Part shown: positions 7,785 through 15,886 of the stretch, piece by piece
Numbering within the stretch: the first letter of the stretch is position 1
Layout of the letters: every line of letters begins with the position of its first letter
NCBI GenBank assembly: GCA_963712165.1
Contig: CAVQGY010000005.1
Span: 186,001-250,000 of the forward strand
Source: B10-G9 sp963712165
GTDB lineage: Bacteria > Chloroflexota > Anaerolineae > Anaerolineales > UBA11858
Direction: 5' to 3'
DNA: 64,000 nt
The notes under the pieces: model-generated
Told to the model about the DNA's origin: nothing
Databases searched by the model: none
What the model saw: only the letters and a program-made list of their open reading frames with translations
Made by a program: the position numbers and the translations under genes

Positions 7785-8330
7785 TTATTCTTCCTCCAAG
7801 AGCTCCGCCAGTTTTTGGCGGGCCCGGTAGAGATGGCTGCGCACGGTGTTGAGCGGCAGTTGGAGCGCATCGGCCATCTCTTGGTAGGTCAATCCCTGGA
7901 AGTGCCTCAGCTCCAGGGTGATCCGCTGGTTCTCTGGCAGCTGCCAGATCTTTTGATAAAGATCCTGATGTTCCTGGGAAAGCTCCAGGAGGTTTTCAGG
8001 GCTCTGGTGGTGATTACCCTGCAGTCTCTCCCGTTCGTCTTCCAACGGAGTCTGTTCCAGGCGGGCTTTATTGAGATGGTTGTAGCACAGGTTGGCAGCC
8101 AGGACCCGCATCCAGGGACCAAAAGGCCGGGAAGGGTCGTAGTGTCCGATGTTCCGGTAAGCACGCAGGAAAGCTTCCTGGGTCAGGTCCTCGGCTTCCT
8201 GGGTGTTGCCCAGGATGCGCAGGCAGACGTTGAAGACCGAGTTCTGGTACTCACGGACGATCTCTCCGTAGGCATCCAGATCCCCTTTCCGGACTTGTTG
8301 AATCAACACCTTCTCAACGGCTGCAGTCAT
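7785..8330 (-). CDS. ECF RNA polymerase sigma factor
   Basis: 181 residues of sigma-70 family. Region 2 (about 10-80) contains EYQNSVFNVCLRILGN and EAEDLTQEAFLRAYRNI. Region 4 (about 122-175) has LPENQRITLELRHFQGLTYQ and the helix-turn-helix LPLNTVRSHLYRARQKL. This is the SigW/RpoE-like group with a cognate anti-sigma factor downstream. The start at ATG 8330 has no obvious ribosome site. The candidate promoter 8341-8369 would begin transcription within about six bases of the ATG, so the message may be leaderless. Confidence 0.93.
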   Translation of the reverse strand: MTAAVEKVLIQQVRKGDLDAYGEIVREYQNSVFNVCLRILGNTQEAEDLTQEAFLRAYRNIGHYDPSRPFGPWMRVLAANLCYNHLNKARLEQTPLEDERERLQGNHHQSPENLLELSQEHQDLYQKIWQLPENQRITLELRHFQGLTYQEMADALQLPLNTVRSHLYRARQKLAELLEEE

Positions 8331-8340
8331 GTCTATATTG

Positions 8341-8369
8341 TAGTACAGCGAGTGGGGGATTTAAGTTGC
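8341..8369 (-). promoter_or_regulatory. Autoregulated ECF-type promoter of the sigma gene
   Basis: Minus strand: GCAACTT (8369-8363), 16-base spacer, GTACTA (8346-8341). It matches the promoters at 6570-6598 and 4207-4234, as expected if the sigma factor reads its own gene. Confidence 0.6.
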
Positions 8370-8550
8370 GGGATCCAATTAGAAATTGAAGATTGAAAAT
8401 TGAAAATTGAAAAAGGATTGGAGAGGATAGACCGGGGGACCTGAGACCATCTGAAGAGATCGGTTTGTCCCGGTCGCGGCTTTAGCCGCCCCGGTCTCCT
8501 ATTCCCGGTCGTGCCGAAGGCGCATCCGGTCGTGAGTATGGCGACCTTCC

Positions 8551-8579
8551 TTGTCCGAGGCCAAATCGGATGCTATAAT
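8551..8579 (+). promoter_or_regulatory. tRNA-Arg promoter
   Basis: TTGTCC (8551-8556), 17 bases, TATAAT (8574-8579) with an extended TGC before the -10. The tRNA starts 12 bases later. Upstream, 8421-8550 holds only a GC-rich hairpin (GCGGC-TTTA-GCCGC, 8476-8489). Confidence 0.75.
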
Positions 8580-8591
8580 TTCTCCGCACAG

Positions 8592-8665
8592 ACCCCGGTA
8601 GCTCAATAGGATAGAGCGAGGCTCTCCTAAAGCCTAGGTTGTGGGTTCGACTCCCGCCCGGGGTA
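8592..8665 (+). tRNA. tRNA-Arg (CCT anticodon)
   Basis: Full cloverleaf. Acceptor ACCCCGG pairs with CCGGGGT, with discriminator A. D-arm GCTC/GAGC. Anticodon stem AGGCT/AGCCT with loop CTCCTAA, giving anticodon CCT (reads AGG). T-arm GTGGG-TTCGACT-CCCGC. CCA is not encoded (TTCCA follows the discriminator). Confidence 0.95.
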
Positions 8666-8681
8666 TTCCAAAAAAGTGGAG

Positions 8682-8713
8682 AACCTCCCTTTCAGTGAAA
8701 AGGAGGTTTTTTT
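8682..8713 (+). terminator. Terminator of tRNA-Arg
   Basis: AACCTCC (8682-8688) pairs with GGAGGTT (8702-8708), extended by CTTTC/GAAAA in the loop, and followed by TTTTT. Confidence 0.85.
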
Positions 8714-8717
8714 ATTG

Positions 8718-8836
8718 TAGACGGAAGACTGAAGACCGAGGACTGAGGACCGAGGACTGAGGACTCGTTACTGAAGAGTCTGTCCCAAGCGCATTGAGAG
8801 GCATTTGGGCGACCCGCCGGGTCGCCCCTACAATCG
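8718..8836. repeat. GACYGAGGA short tandem tract and inverted-repeat element
   Basis: 8721-8766 is a degenerate tandem of GAC[T/C]GAGGA units. 8807-8827 is GGGCGACCC-GCC-GGGTCGCCC, followed by CTACAATCG; its complement matches the head of the 159-bp repeats at 4279 and 4651. ATTTACGACTTACG at about 8837 recurs near 55877. No gene. Confidence 0.6.
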
Positions 8837-8907
8837 ATTTACGACTTACGCTTTACGTCTCCCCGTCACCCAGTCACCAGATCGGTCCATCAGTTGGAGC
8901 AGGAGGA

Positions 8908-9630
8908 TCATTCCGAATCTGCTTGAATCGGCACAGACCATGGTCCAATAAATACGGGTTCCATCATGCCTACTACCAGATCGTGTACTTCAAGTGCGGT
9001 CATGCCGGGAGGTGTCTCTACGACAGAGAAGCCGTCCGGGATTTGTTCCAGTACTGCGCCTAGAACCATGCTTTCAACCTCTCGGAGCAAGGTATCCCAG
9101 TCAATCTCATTCTGGTTAGAAGAAGCTGCAATTCTCTTTACTGTTAAGGTTGCCTGTTCAACGCGAAAATCAGCCGGGATAACGGATTGGGTCCTATCGC
9201 AACGAGGATTGACCGGAGATTCTGATTTGATAAACGGGGATGCTAATGTAAACCCAGACAATATCACAGTGTGATTACCATCGTAAAGGTAAACATCACC
9301 ATACAATCTACCCATTGTCCAATCAAAGCGGGCAGATGGCAAATCGAAGCAGATCGTTAATCCCAGCCTGTTTTCCACCAGCACGACATCACGGATTTCC
9401 AGGTGGGGAGAATAAGGCTCATTGGCTGCAGGGCTACTTTGCAGGGTTGGATCAGGAGTATCCGTCTGGGTGATCGTAGGTGCGGCAGTTGGCGGCAGTG
9501 ATGTGTTCGTAGGTGCGGTCGTTGGCGGCAGAGGTGTTTTCGTCAATATTGGCTGCAGGCCAGGGACACAAGAAGCTGCTATCAATGTCACCAGTAAAAG
9601 AATACTAAGAAAAAAAGTTTTTCCCCTCAT
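8908..9630 (-). CDS. Lipoprotein with Thr/Pro-rich linker, function unknown
   Basis: 240 residues. Signal peptide with lipobox IAASC (Cys near residue 21), then a Pro/Thr/Ala-rich linker (about 30-68) with near-repeats LPPTTAPT and LPPTAAPT. A globular domain of about 165 residues follows, which I do not recognise. Its start ATG 9630 follows AGGAGGTAAGA. It should sit on the outer face of the membrane. It neighbours two other lipoprotein genes. The repeated linker is also visible as the DNA repeat GGTGCGG[C/T][A/C]GTTGGCGGCAG. Confidence 0.7.
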   Translation of the reverse strand: MRGKTFFLSILLLVTLIAASCVPGLQPILTKTPLPPTTAPTNTSLPPTAAPTITQTDTPDPTLQSSPAANEPYSPHLEIRDVVLVENRLGLTICFDLPSARFDWTMGRLYGDVYLYDGNHTVILSGFTLASPFIKSESPVNPRCDRTQSVIPADFRVEQATLTVKRIAASSNQNEIDWDTLLREVESMVLGAVLEQIPDGFSVVETPPGMTALEVHDLVVGMMEPVFIGPWSVPIQADSE

Positions 9631-9757
9631 TCTTACCTCCTACGCATCCAAATCAGTTTGGGCCTTTCGACTTAACCACTTTCAATCAGTCACCAAGTCT
9701 CCCTGTCTCCTAGTCTCAAATATCTTCCTCGGTTGGTCTATTAAAAACAGTCTTTTG

Positions 9758-10822
9758 CTACCAGGATAGATCGTAGATACTATTAGGAGATTCAGTTTGG
9801 AATAAGATGATTCTTTCCCCAGTTCGGATTATTAGAGTATTGAGTGTGATGATCACCATCTCAGGATTAAACAAATCCCCAGTGGTTCGCATCTCGCCTG
9901 CGATAACCGCCAGCGATTTGCCATCGGGCGACCAGGTGATACTCCATGGATTGAGATCTGTCAGAAAGGGCTCATGAAGGTTGCTGCCATCTAGGTTTAA
10001 CATATATATGGCGTTCTGGATCGGATAATTGGGATCTTGGTCAGGGTTGTATTCGCTGCTGGAAAGGAATGCGATCTGGCTATCATCTGGCGACCAAATA
10101 GGATTCTTGATATTCCAGCCGGTGGTTGTGAGTTGATAAAGATTGGAGCCGTCAAGGTCCTGGATGTAGATCTCGACCGGGCTGTCACCATCTTCTTTGT
10201 TAGTGCGCTCCGTGTAGGCCATTCGCTTGCCATCATGGGATAAGCTCATTGACCAGGCGTTATTGGAGCTTGGTAAAAACAAGTCGTCCAGAGGGGTGAT
10301 CTCTCCTGTGGCCACATCGACAGCCTGCCAGATAAGCCCCTCATGTCCTCGGAGCGCAACCGCGACTCGATTTCCCTCAGGCAGCCAGATCAGCTCCACA
10401 AACTCCAGGCGTCCATCGAGCAGCAAGAGCATGCCCTCAACATCAAGATCGGAATCGGAGATTAGCTGGCGGTCATTGCTTCCATCCCGATCCATGATGT
10501 GTAACTGCCCTTTACCTGAGTTATATGACAGGTAACAAATCTGGGATCGATCGGGGGACCAGCGGGGACTTTCATTGTAATTATCTCCAAAGGTCACCAT
10601 GCGCGGAACCGTGTCTCCCGGACAGATGGCAAAGATATTGGTCCCTCCGCTTCTGCTGGTGTGGATATTTGAATAAGTAAAGAGTATCTCTCTGCATTCC
10701 TCTGGTGTAGATGGTGTTGAGTCGGAAACCAATGCCTTAGTAGCTGTGGAATCAGCTCTACAGGAAGCTGCCAACACTATCAGAAACAGAAGCAAACCAG
10801 GAAGCAGAGGTTTCCTTTTCAT
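9758..10822 (-). CDS. TolB-like beta-propeller lipoprotein
   Basis: 354 residues. The signal peptide ends in the lipobox LAASC (Cys near 21). The mature part has several PD40/TolB blade motifs: PRWSPDRSQICYLSY, SLSHDGKRMAYTE, PIWSPDDSQIAFLSS and ITWSPDGKSLAVIAG, interleaved with DLDGSNLYQL and NLDGSNLHE. Such propellers act in protein-protein or glycan contacts; the partner is unknown. Start ATG 10822 follows CTGGAGGAATTC. It is transcribed away from the lipoprotein at 10969. Confidence 0.8.
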   Translation of the reverse strand: MKRKPLLPGLLLFLIVLAASCRADSTATKALVSDSTPSTPEECREILFTYSNIHTSRSGGTNIFAICPGDTVPRMVTFGDNYNESPRWSPDRSQICYLSYNSGKGQLHIMDRDGSNDRQLISDSDLDVEGMLLLLDGRLEFVELIWLPEGNRVAVALRGHEGLIWQAVDVATGEITPLDDLFLPSSNNAWSMSLSHDGKRMAYTERTNKEDGDSPVEIYIQDLDGSNLYQLTTTGWNIKNPIWSPDDSQIAFLSSSEYNPDQDPNYPIQNAIYMLNLDGSNLHEPFLTDLNPWSITWSPDGKSLAVIAGEMRTTGDLFNPEMVIITLNTLIIRTGERIILFQTESPNSIYDLSW

Positions 10823-10876
10823 TGAATTCCTCCAGGAGTGGCCTTATTATTCCCCATATAATCACACAAAAAAGAT

Positions 10877-10954
10877 ATTGTACAATCATCATTGTATAAT
10901 ATTTATTACGCCTTTCTCGTGCGCTTGGCCAACGCTTTTCATGCAATTTGCATG
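10877..10954. promoter_or_regulatory. Divergent lipoprotein intergenic region with two dyads
   Basis: TACAAT-CATC-ATTGTA (10881-10896) overlaps a plus-strand TATAAT (10895-10900). CATGCAA-T-TTGCATG (10940-10954) lies just before the ribosome site of the gene at 10969. Both are candidate operators; no matching -35 is clear. Confidence 0.35.
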
Positions 10955-10968
10955 CAAGGGGAGATCAA

Positions 10969-11439
10969 ATGAGAGCAAGAACACCAAGGACAACCATTTT
11001 ATTGACAGGAATCTTGCTGATCACATCCTGCAGCGGGTTGACCAGCCCAGAGCCAACCAGCACCCCAGATCCCTGTTCAAAAGATATTCTGGAAAAGATA
11101 GTCGGGGATATTGATGATTTTAAAAAGGAGATAGATCAACTGGCAGAAGTGGCTGCTGCTACTCCCGCGGAAGACCTTGAATTCATTGTCAGGCAGATGA
11201 CGAAACTGAAAGAAGAACTAGAGCAATATCAGTTTCCTCTCTGTGGGGCCAAAGTAGATTCAGCCTTATATAATTATGCTTTTTATACAGAGCAATGCTA
11301 TTTTGGAAAATTCGCAGATGTGATTATCGACCAAGATTCAATGGTGGCGGGTGAAAACCATTGTGATCAAGTTCAGGTATACGAGGAAACCTATTACTTA
11401 TTGCTCCAGGAACTGAACGAAATGATCGCTGAAAAATGA
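10969..11439 (+). CDS. Small lipoprotein, function unknown
   Basis: 156 residues from ATG 10969, chosen because AAGGGGAG lies six bases before it; an upstream in-frame TTG has no such site. Lipobox LLITSC gives a lipidated Cys near residue 21, followed by a short Ser/Thr/Pro linker. The mature part is acidic and helical (about 40-90: KDILEKIVGDIDDFKKEIDQ). It contains further cysteines. I recognise no family. Confidence 0.65.
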   Translation: MRARTPRTTILLTGILLITSCSGLTSPEPTSTPDPCSKDILEKIVGDIDDFKKEIDQLAEVAAATPAEDLEFIVRQMTKLKEELEQYQFPLCGAKVDSALYNYAFYTEQCYFGKFADVIIDQDSMVAGENHCDQVQVYEETYYLLLQELNEMIAEK

Positions 11440-11469
11440 ACCGGATAATTTCTGAAATGGTATTGCAAG

Positions 11470-11505
11470 CTTGTGCCTGAGGTCCAATTCCCACCCGGGG
11501 TATAC
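11470..11505 (+). other. Degenerate tRNA 3'-end remnant
   Basis: CCAATTCCCACCCGGGGTATACAA matches the 3' end of the tRNA-Arg at 8592 (CGACTCCCGCCCGGGGTATTCCA) at 17 of 23 positions counted from the C before the T-loop end. The T-stem no longer pairs and no 5' half is present. A terminator follows, as it does after the intact tRNA. Confidence 0.35.
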
Positions 11506-11537
11506 AAACCGCCCGAGAATGATCTCGAGCGGTTTTT
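11506..11537 (+). terminator. Rho-independent terminator
   Basis: AAACCGC and GCGGTTTTT enclose CGAGAATGATCTCG (itself CGAGA/TCTCG). It ends the lipoprotein transcript at 10969 or a former tRNA unit. 11538-11715 holds no gene. Confidence 0.8.
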
Positions 11538-11715
11538 GTCTATCATCCGGTCAGGCAGATCCTTTTGCTGCTGAACCACTCCAGATAGTATCGGTAAGCG
11601 CCTTACAACCTGTTTTTTTTTGGCGGGGGAACATTTGTAATGATTTTGCGTTATTATCTATTGATAGATATTGGTTGTGTGCTGAATGCTTATTTGTTGA
11701 AAAGGTAATCAAATA

Positions 11716-11976
11716 ATGGTGAAATCAACCAGCCCGGAAGAGTTTTCCCGCTATAAAGCCCTATCCCACAGCAAAGTCGTCCCTGATCCACACCGCTGTG
11801 TTCAGTGCGGTATCTGCTCCTATAACTGTCCTTTGGGTATCGATGTCCGGGGATATGCCTGGAGAGGGATGTCAATTATCGACAGCCACTGCATTACCTG
11901 TGCTGAATGCATCAATAGATGTCCCCGAGGCACACTGCGATTCGAGGACATCCGTTTTAAACCGGATGGTCATTGA
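11716..11976 (+). CDS. Two-cluster [4Fe-4S] ferredoxin-like protein
   Basis: 86 residues with two cluster motifs, CVQCGICSYNCP (about 28-39) and CITCAECINRCP (about 59-70). The spacing is longer than in classical 2[4Fe-4S] ferredoxins, and the protein resembles the ferredoxin modules of heterodisulfide reductase-type and other oxidoreductases. It is first of a four-gene redox cluster, with the next ATG two bases after its stop. It probably shuttles electrons to or from the FAD oxidoreductase. Ribosome site AAAGGTAATC. Confidence 0.85.
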   Translation: MVKSTSPEEFSRYKALSHSKVVPDPHRCVQCGICSYNCPLGIDVRGYAWRGMSIIDSHCITCAECINRCPRGTLRFEDIRFKPDGH

Positions 11977-11977
11977 T

Positions 11978-13276
11978 ATGAAAAGATATTTGATCGTTGG
12001 CTCCGGCGCAGCAGGTTATGCTGCTGCAGGCACTATCAGGAGGCATGATCCTAGCGGGGAGATCATTATCTTCTCCGCTGAAGAAGCTGGATATTACTCC
12101 CGCCCTGCGCTGGCATATTATTTAAGCAGAGAGATCAATAAAAAATCACTTTTTCCTTTGAACAGAACGGACCTTGAGAAGCAGAATATCAACCTTGAGC
12201 ATAAGCTGATCACAGATATCAATCCCGAAGAGAAGACGATCATCGATAGCAAACAGATGAAGATGGCTTATGACAAGTTGCTGTTGGCCACAGGAGCAGT
12301 GGCAGTAAGCCCTGAGATCGAAGGCCATTCTCTGGATGGAGTAGTCTATCTTGATTCTCTTGCCCAAACGGTTCAAATGATCCGCCAATCCAAAAGAGGA
12401 AAAAAAGCTCTTGTGGTAGGGGGCGGGATCACAGCTCTAGAGATTGTCGAGGGGCTGCTGGCGCGCAGGATGGAGGTGCATTTCCTGCTTCGGGGAAGCC
12501 GCTATTGGAACCGCGTCCTCGATCAACAGGAGTCAGAACTGATCCTTTCACGCCTGGCCGCTGAGGGAGTCCGAATACATAAAAATACAGAGGTAACAAA
12601 ATTAGACGGAAGGAAAGGGAAGCTTGAAGCGGCTTATCTGAGCACCGGGGAGAAGATCAGCACGAATCTGGCTGCTTTTGCGATCGGGATCAGGCCGAGA
12701 ACGAAATTGGCGTCTGCCGCCGGACTGACCGTCGAGCGGGGTATAAGGGTCAATCAATTCATGGAAACCAGCCGCGAATCTATTTACGCCGCAGGAGATG
12801 TCGCAGAAGTTTACGATCCAAATACAGGGAATTGGGCCCTTGACAGCCTCTGGCCGATAGCACGACAGCACGGCATCATAGCCGGAAAGAATATGGCAGG
12901 GATCAAAGAGCCAATCCAACGCCGAAGCCCGATCAACGTGACGAGATTGGCGGGCCTGACAACAACCATTATAGGTCGGGTTGGACAGCCAGCGCCTGAA
13001 GATGAGTGCCAGATCGTCAGAGGTGAAAGCGAAAGCTGGCAGCTGATGCCAGATGCTGTGGTATGCCAGAATAACTTCGATGTCAACCGCTTGAGATTGA
13101 TGGTCGGGAAGGATATCCTGTTGGGGGCATTGCTGATGGGAGATCAATCTCTGTCCAGGATATTAGAAGATCTGATCATGAACCAGACGCTGATCACACC
13201 CATCCGGGATCAACTATTATCGCCGGGTGAGGATATCAGATCCATTCTAATCAACTATTGGCAAGGAAATGGATAA
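11978..13276 (+). CDS. FAD-dependent pyridine nucleotide-disulfide oxidoreductase
   Basis: 432 residues from ATG 11978, where the N-terminal FAD fold IVGSGAAGYAAAG begins at residue 5; the longer frame overlaps the ferredoxin gene. A second dinucleotide fold (ALVVGGGITALEIVEGL, about 143) should bind NAD(P)H. AAGDVAEVYD near 330 contacts the FAD ribityl chain. No redox-active CXXXXC pair is seen, so it fits the NADH:rubredoxin/nitrite reductase-like or ferredoxin reductase group. Together with its neighbours it likely links NAD(P)H, ferredoxin and membrane cytochromes. Confidence 0.85.
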   Translation: MKRYLIVGSGAAGYAAAGTIRRHDPSGEIIIFSAEEAGYYSRPALAYYLSREINKKSLFPLNRTDLEKQNINLEHKLITDINPEEKTIIDSKQMKMAYDKLLLATGAVAVSPEIEGHSLDGVVYLDSLAQTVQMIRQSKRGKKALVVGGGITALEIVEGLLARRMEVHFLLRGSRYWNRVLDQQESELILSRLAAEGVRIHKNTEVTKLDGRKGKLEAAYLSTGEKISTNLAAFAIGIRPRTKLASAAGLTVERGIRVNQFMETSRESIYAAGDVAEVYDPNTGNWALDSLWPIARQHGIIAGKNMAGIKEPIQRRSPINVTRLAGLTTTIIGRVGQPAPEDECQIVRGESESWQLMPDAVVCQNNFDVNRLRLMVGKDILLGALLMGDQSLSRILEDLIMNQTLITPIRDQLLSPGEDIRSILINYWQGNG

Positions 13277-13278
13277 CA

Positions 13279-14058
13279 ATGATCAAAATCAAGAATCTTG
13301 AATTATGGCTTGCCGTGATAGTGATTGTCATTATTTCAACTGTGTATATTCAGGTAGCAACCCGGACATCCATTCCATCTGCCAGCGGTTTCTTCGGCCA
13401 TTCCCTCGGTGTCATCGGGTTTGTCCTGATGTTATTGACAGAGGTTTTATACAGCATCCGGAAAAGATACCAGCTCGCCCGCTGGGGCAAACTCCAGAAC
13501 TGGCTATCTTTCCACATCTTTACAGGCATTGTTGGTCCATTTTTGGTGCTTCTCCATTCATCCTGGAAATTTAACGGCCTGGCAGGCATACTAACCCTTT
13601 TTACGGTGGTGATCGTGCTCAGTGGTTTTGTGGGGAGATATTTTTATACTGCTGTTCCTCGCTCCACAGATGGAGCGGTGCTTGAGGAAGCCCAAATCTC
13701 TACGATGATCTCTGATAGTTTGGCTTCGATCCGGGCCCTCGTTGAAAAGAATCCCGAAATGATGGACGAGATTGGGTTACTGCCGGATTTCCGTAATGAC
13801 GGCAGGCGATTGAAACTATCCAACGCGGAACTTAAACAGCAGATACGAAGTCTGGGTATGTCGCCAGAAGAGGCTGATGAGCTCTACCGGCTTTATCTGC
13901 GTCAGTCACAATTACAAGGTCAGCTTTCCTCGTTGGATCGCTCGAGGCGGCTCTTGGCAATCTGGCATACGCTTCATGTGCCGTTCGGCCTGGCTATGTT
14001 CCTTATCGCCCTGGTTCATATCATTGCCACCTTGTACTACGCGACACTGCTGCACTGA
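13279..14058 (+). CDS. Membrane b-type cytochrome-like protein
   Basis: 259 residues. Predicted helices lie at about 5-25, 36-60, 75-98, 102-122 and 228-255, with a soluble helical domain (about 130-220) between the fourth and fifth. His residues in or near helices (FGHSLG, SFHIF, LLHSSW, WHTLHVPFG, LVHIIA) could bind two b haems. The soluble loop is unusual for a ferric-reductase fold. ATG 13279 is chosen because AAGGAA lies ten bases before it; the gene nearly abuts the FAD oxidoreductase. It should carry electrons between the cytoplasmic flavoprotein and the outer multihaem cytochrome. Confidence 0.65.
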   Translation: MIKIKNLELWLAVIVIVIISTVYIQVATRTSIPSASGFFGHSLGVIGFVLMLLTEVLYSIRKRYQLARWGKLQNWLSFHIFTGIVGPFLVLLHSSWKFNGLAGILTLFTVVIVLSGFVGRYFYTAVPRSTDGAVLEEAQISTMISDSLASIRALVEKNPEMMDEIGLLPDFRNDGRRLKLSNAELKQQIRSLGMSPEEADELYRLYLRQSQLQGQLSSLDRSRRLLAIWHTLHVPFGLAMFLIALVHIIATLYYATLLH

Positions 14059-14105
14059 ACAAAATTATATAATCATCCAGGCAGATATCAGGACAGGAAA
14101 GCATT

Positions 14106-15461
14106 ATGGTAGATAAGAAATTGGGATGCTTGACAACTGGCGGATTGATATCCGGAGCAGTCACCGCAACCGCCATTCTGGTGGCTTTTATCATCTCCGG
14201 TAGTTTGATGTTCTCCCCGGGTGGATTGAGCAATCAGGGCACTGGCGTCCTGGTGGGGGGATTTCTGACCCATGCTGAATTCGGCCGGGAATGCGATTAC
14301 TGCCACCCTTCCCCCTGGGATCGTGTAGATCAATTGGATCTCTGCCTGGACTGCCATCAGGATATCAAAACAGATCTGAGTGACAGACAATCACTTCATG
14401 GTGCAGTCAGGACAGTACAAACCTCGTTTGACTGCACTATCTGCCATACAGAACATCAGGGGCCTGAATCTGATCTGACTAATTACAGCGGAGATACTTT
14501 CCCACATGATCTGCTGGATTATTCGATCCGGGCCCACTCAAATGCAAACTGGGATAGAGAAATTACTTGTCAGGACTGCCACCCGGGGAGTTTTCTGGAT
14601 TTCAGTGATACAACCTGCACTGATTGCCACTCCGATCTAGATGCCAGCATGATCCAAGCTCATCAGAATAAGTATGGGACGGAATGCCTGGCCTGTCACG
14701 ACGGTTTGGAAACCATCAATGCATTCTACGATCACAGCTCAACTGACTTTCCTTTAATGGGGAAACATCTACAACTTGCCTGCTCCAGCTGCCATGCCGG
14801 CCTTTATTCTGTCAAAGAGTTCGAGGAGATGCTGATCAGCTGTTTGTCATGCCATGCTGATCAGGATGTGCACCAGAATTTCCTTGGCGAGATTTGTGAG
14901 GAATGCCATACACCGACTGGCTGGGATTCCGCCGAATTCAATCACACAGATACTGGTTTTATCCTGGATGGAGGTCATACCGATCTGGTTTGCTCCGACT
15001 GCCACATGGACCTTACTTTCCAGGGGCAAGAAGGGGACTGCCTTACCTGCCATCGCGAGGATGAACCCCATCAGATGATCTTCGGAGAAGATTGTGCTGC
15101 GTGTCATTCAACAGGGAGCTGGTTGGTGATCCAGTTCGATCATGTGGGTCCATATGCTGAGTTCTGTTCAACCTGCCACCAGAAGGAAACCCCGGAGAAT
15201 CACTTTCCGGGCCAGTGTTCAGTTTGCCATGAAACAACTGCCTGGAAGCCAGTCTATGTGCCCCATACATTCCCTGTGAACCACGAGGGAGCCAATAATC
15301 AATGCAACCTGTGCCATCCAGCCAATAATTATTCCACTTATAATTGCTACCAGTGCCACGAGCATAACAGTTCCGAGGTGGTAAAAGAGCACGAAGGTAT
15401 ATCGAACTTGGACAACTGCATTCGCTGCCACTGGGATGGAAGAAAACACGATGATGATTAA
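14106..15461 (+). CDS. Seventeen-haem c-type cytochrome
   Basis: 451 residues with an N-terminal hydrophobic anchor or signal (about 12-35), then 17 CXXCH haem motifs from CDYCH near residue 63 to CIRCH near 440, about one haem per 23 residues. Extra His residues spaced through the chain (for example HQGP, DVHQN, EPHQM) suit bis-His coordination as in c3/class III-like cytochromes. It must lie outside the cytoplasmic membrane. It is fourth in the ferredoxin-flavoprotein-cytochrome b cluster, so it probably forms the external end of an electron conduit. Acceptor and direction of flow are unknown. Confidence 0.92.
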   Translation: MVDKKLGCLTTGGLISGAVTATAILVAFIISGSLMFSPGGLSNQGTGVLVGGFLTHAEFGRECDYCHPSPWDRVDQLDLCLDCHQDIKTDLSDRQSLHGAVRTVQTSFDCTICHTEHQGPESDLTNYSGDTFPHDLLDYSIRAHSNANWDREITCQDCHPGSFLDFSDTTCTDCHSDLDASMIQAHQNKYGTECLACHDGLETINAFYDHSSTDFPLMGKHLQLACSSCHAGLYSVKEFEEMLISCLSCHADQDVHQNFLGEICEECHTPTGWDSAEFNHTDTGFILDGGHTDLVCSDCHMDLTFQGQEGDCLTCHREDEPHQMIFGEDCAACHSTGSWLVIQFDHVGPYAEFCSTCHQKETPENHFPGQCSVCHETTAWKPVYVPHTFPVNHEGANNQCNLCHPANNYSTYNCYQCHEHNSSEVVKEHEGISNLDNCIRCHWDGRKHDDD

Positions 15462-15527
15462 CTCCTGGGTCAGTTGGGCAGGTACAGCCTTACATACCTG
15501 AGGATTGAATATCTGATAGATTACATT

Positions 15528-15860
15528 TCAAGTTAAACTTTGGTGGGTAGTGCTCTTCCGGGGTCTCCTGTTGTGGATCAGGTGCCGGATCGCCATCACA
15601 GGGTGGTGCCAGATCATACGCGGGCCCGCGTAGCGCATCACTTCCCGGATCCGCTGGCGCATCTCAGGCTTGTAGCAGTGCACGGTGCAGTTCTGGCAGG
15701 TGGGTTTCTCCACTCCGAAAGGGCATTTCGCAAGCCTTTCCTCGGCGTAATCCCATAATTGGCTGCACTCCTCGCAGAGCGGATTTCCCCCGTGCTGCCT
15801 TTGGCAATAAATGCGGATCATGGCCCGCAGGGTGGTGCGCTCACCTTCGATATTTACCAT
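15528..15860 (-). CDS. YgbA-like (nitrous oxide-stimulated promoter family) protein
   Basis: 110 residues, the usual length for the family. It has the conserved Cys pattern: YCQRQHGG, LCEECSQLWDYAEERL, KCPFGVEKPTCQNCTVHCYKP, then RQRIREVMRYAGPRM. The cysteines suggest an iron-sulfur or zinc site. In enterobacteria ygbA is controlled by the nitric oxide sensor NsrR; the activity is not settled. It is convergent with the 17-haem cytochrome gene, 66 bases away, a stretch in which I see nothing. Confidence 0.85.
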   Translation of the reverse strand: MVNIEGERTTLRAMIRIYCQRQHGGNPLCEECSQLWDYAEERLAKCPFGVEKPTCQNCTVHCYKPEMRQRIREVMRYAGPRMIWHHPVMAIRHLIHNRRPRKSTTHQSLT

Positions 15861-15886
15861 GAAACCTCTAAAAATAATCAGTAAAC

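Noticed and set aside
8721..8766. Possible CRISPR-like array
   Set aside because: Units are about nine bases, degenerate and without spacers.
11798..11977. Upstream extension of the FAD oxidoreductase
   Set aside because: It overlaps the ferredoxin gene out of frame; the FAD-binding fold begins right after ATG 11978.
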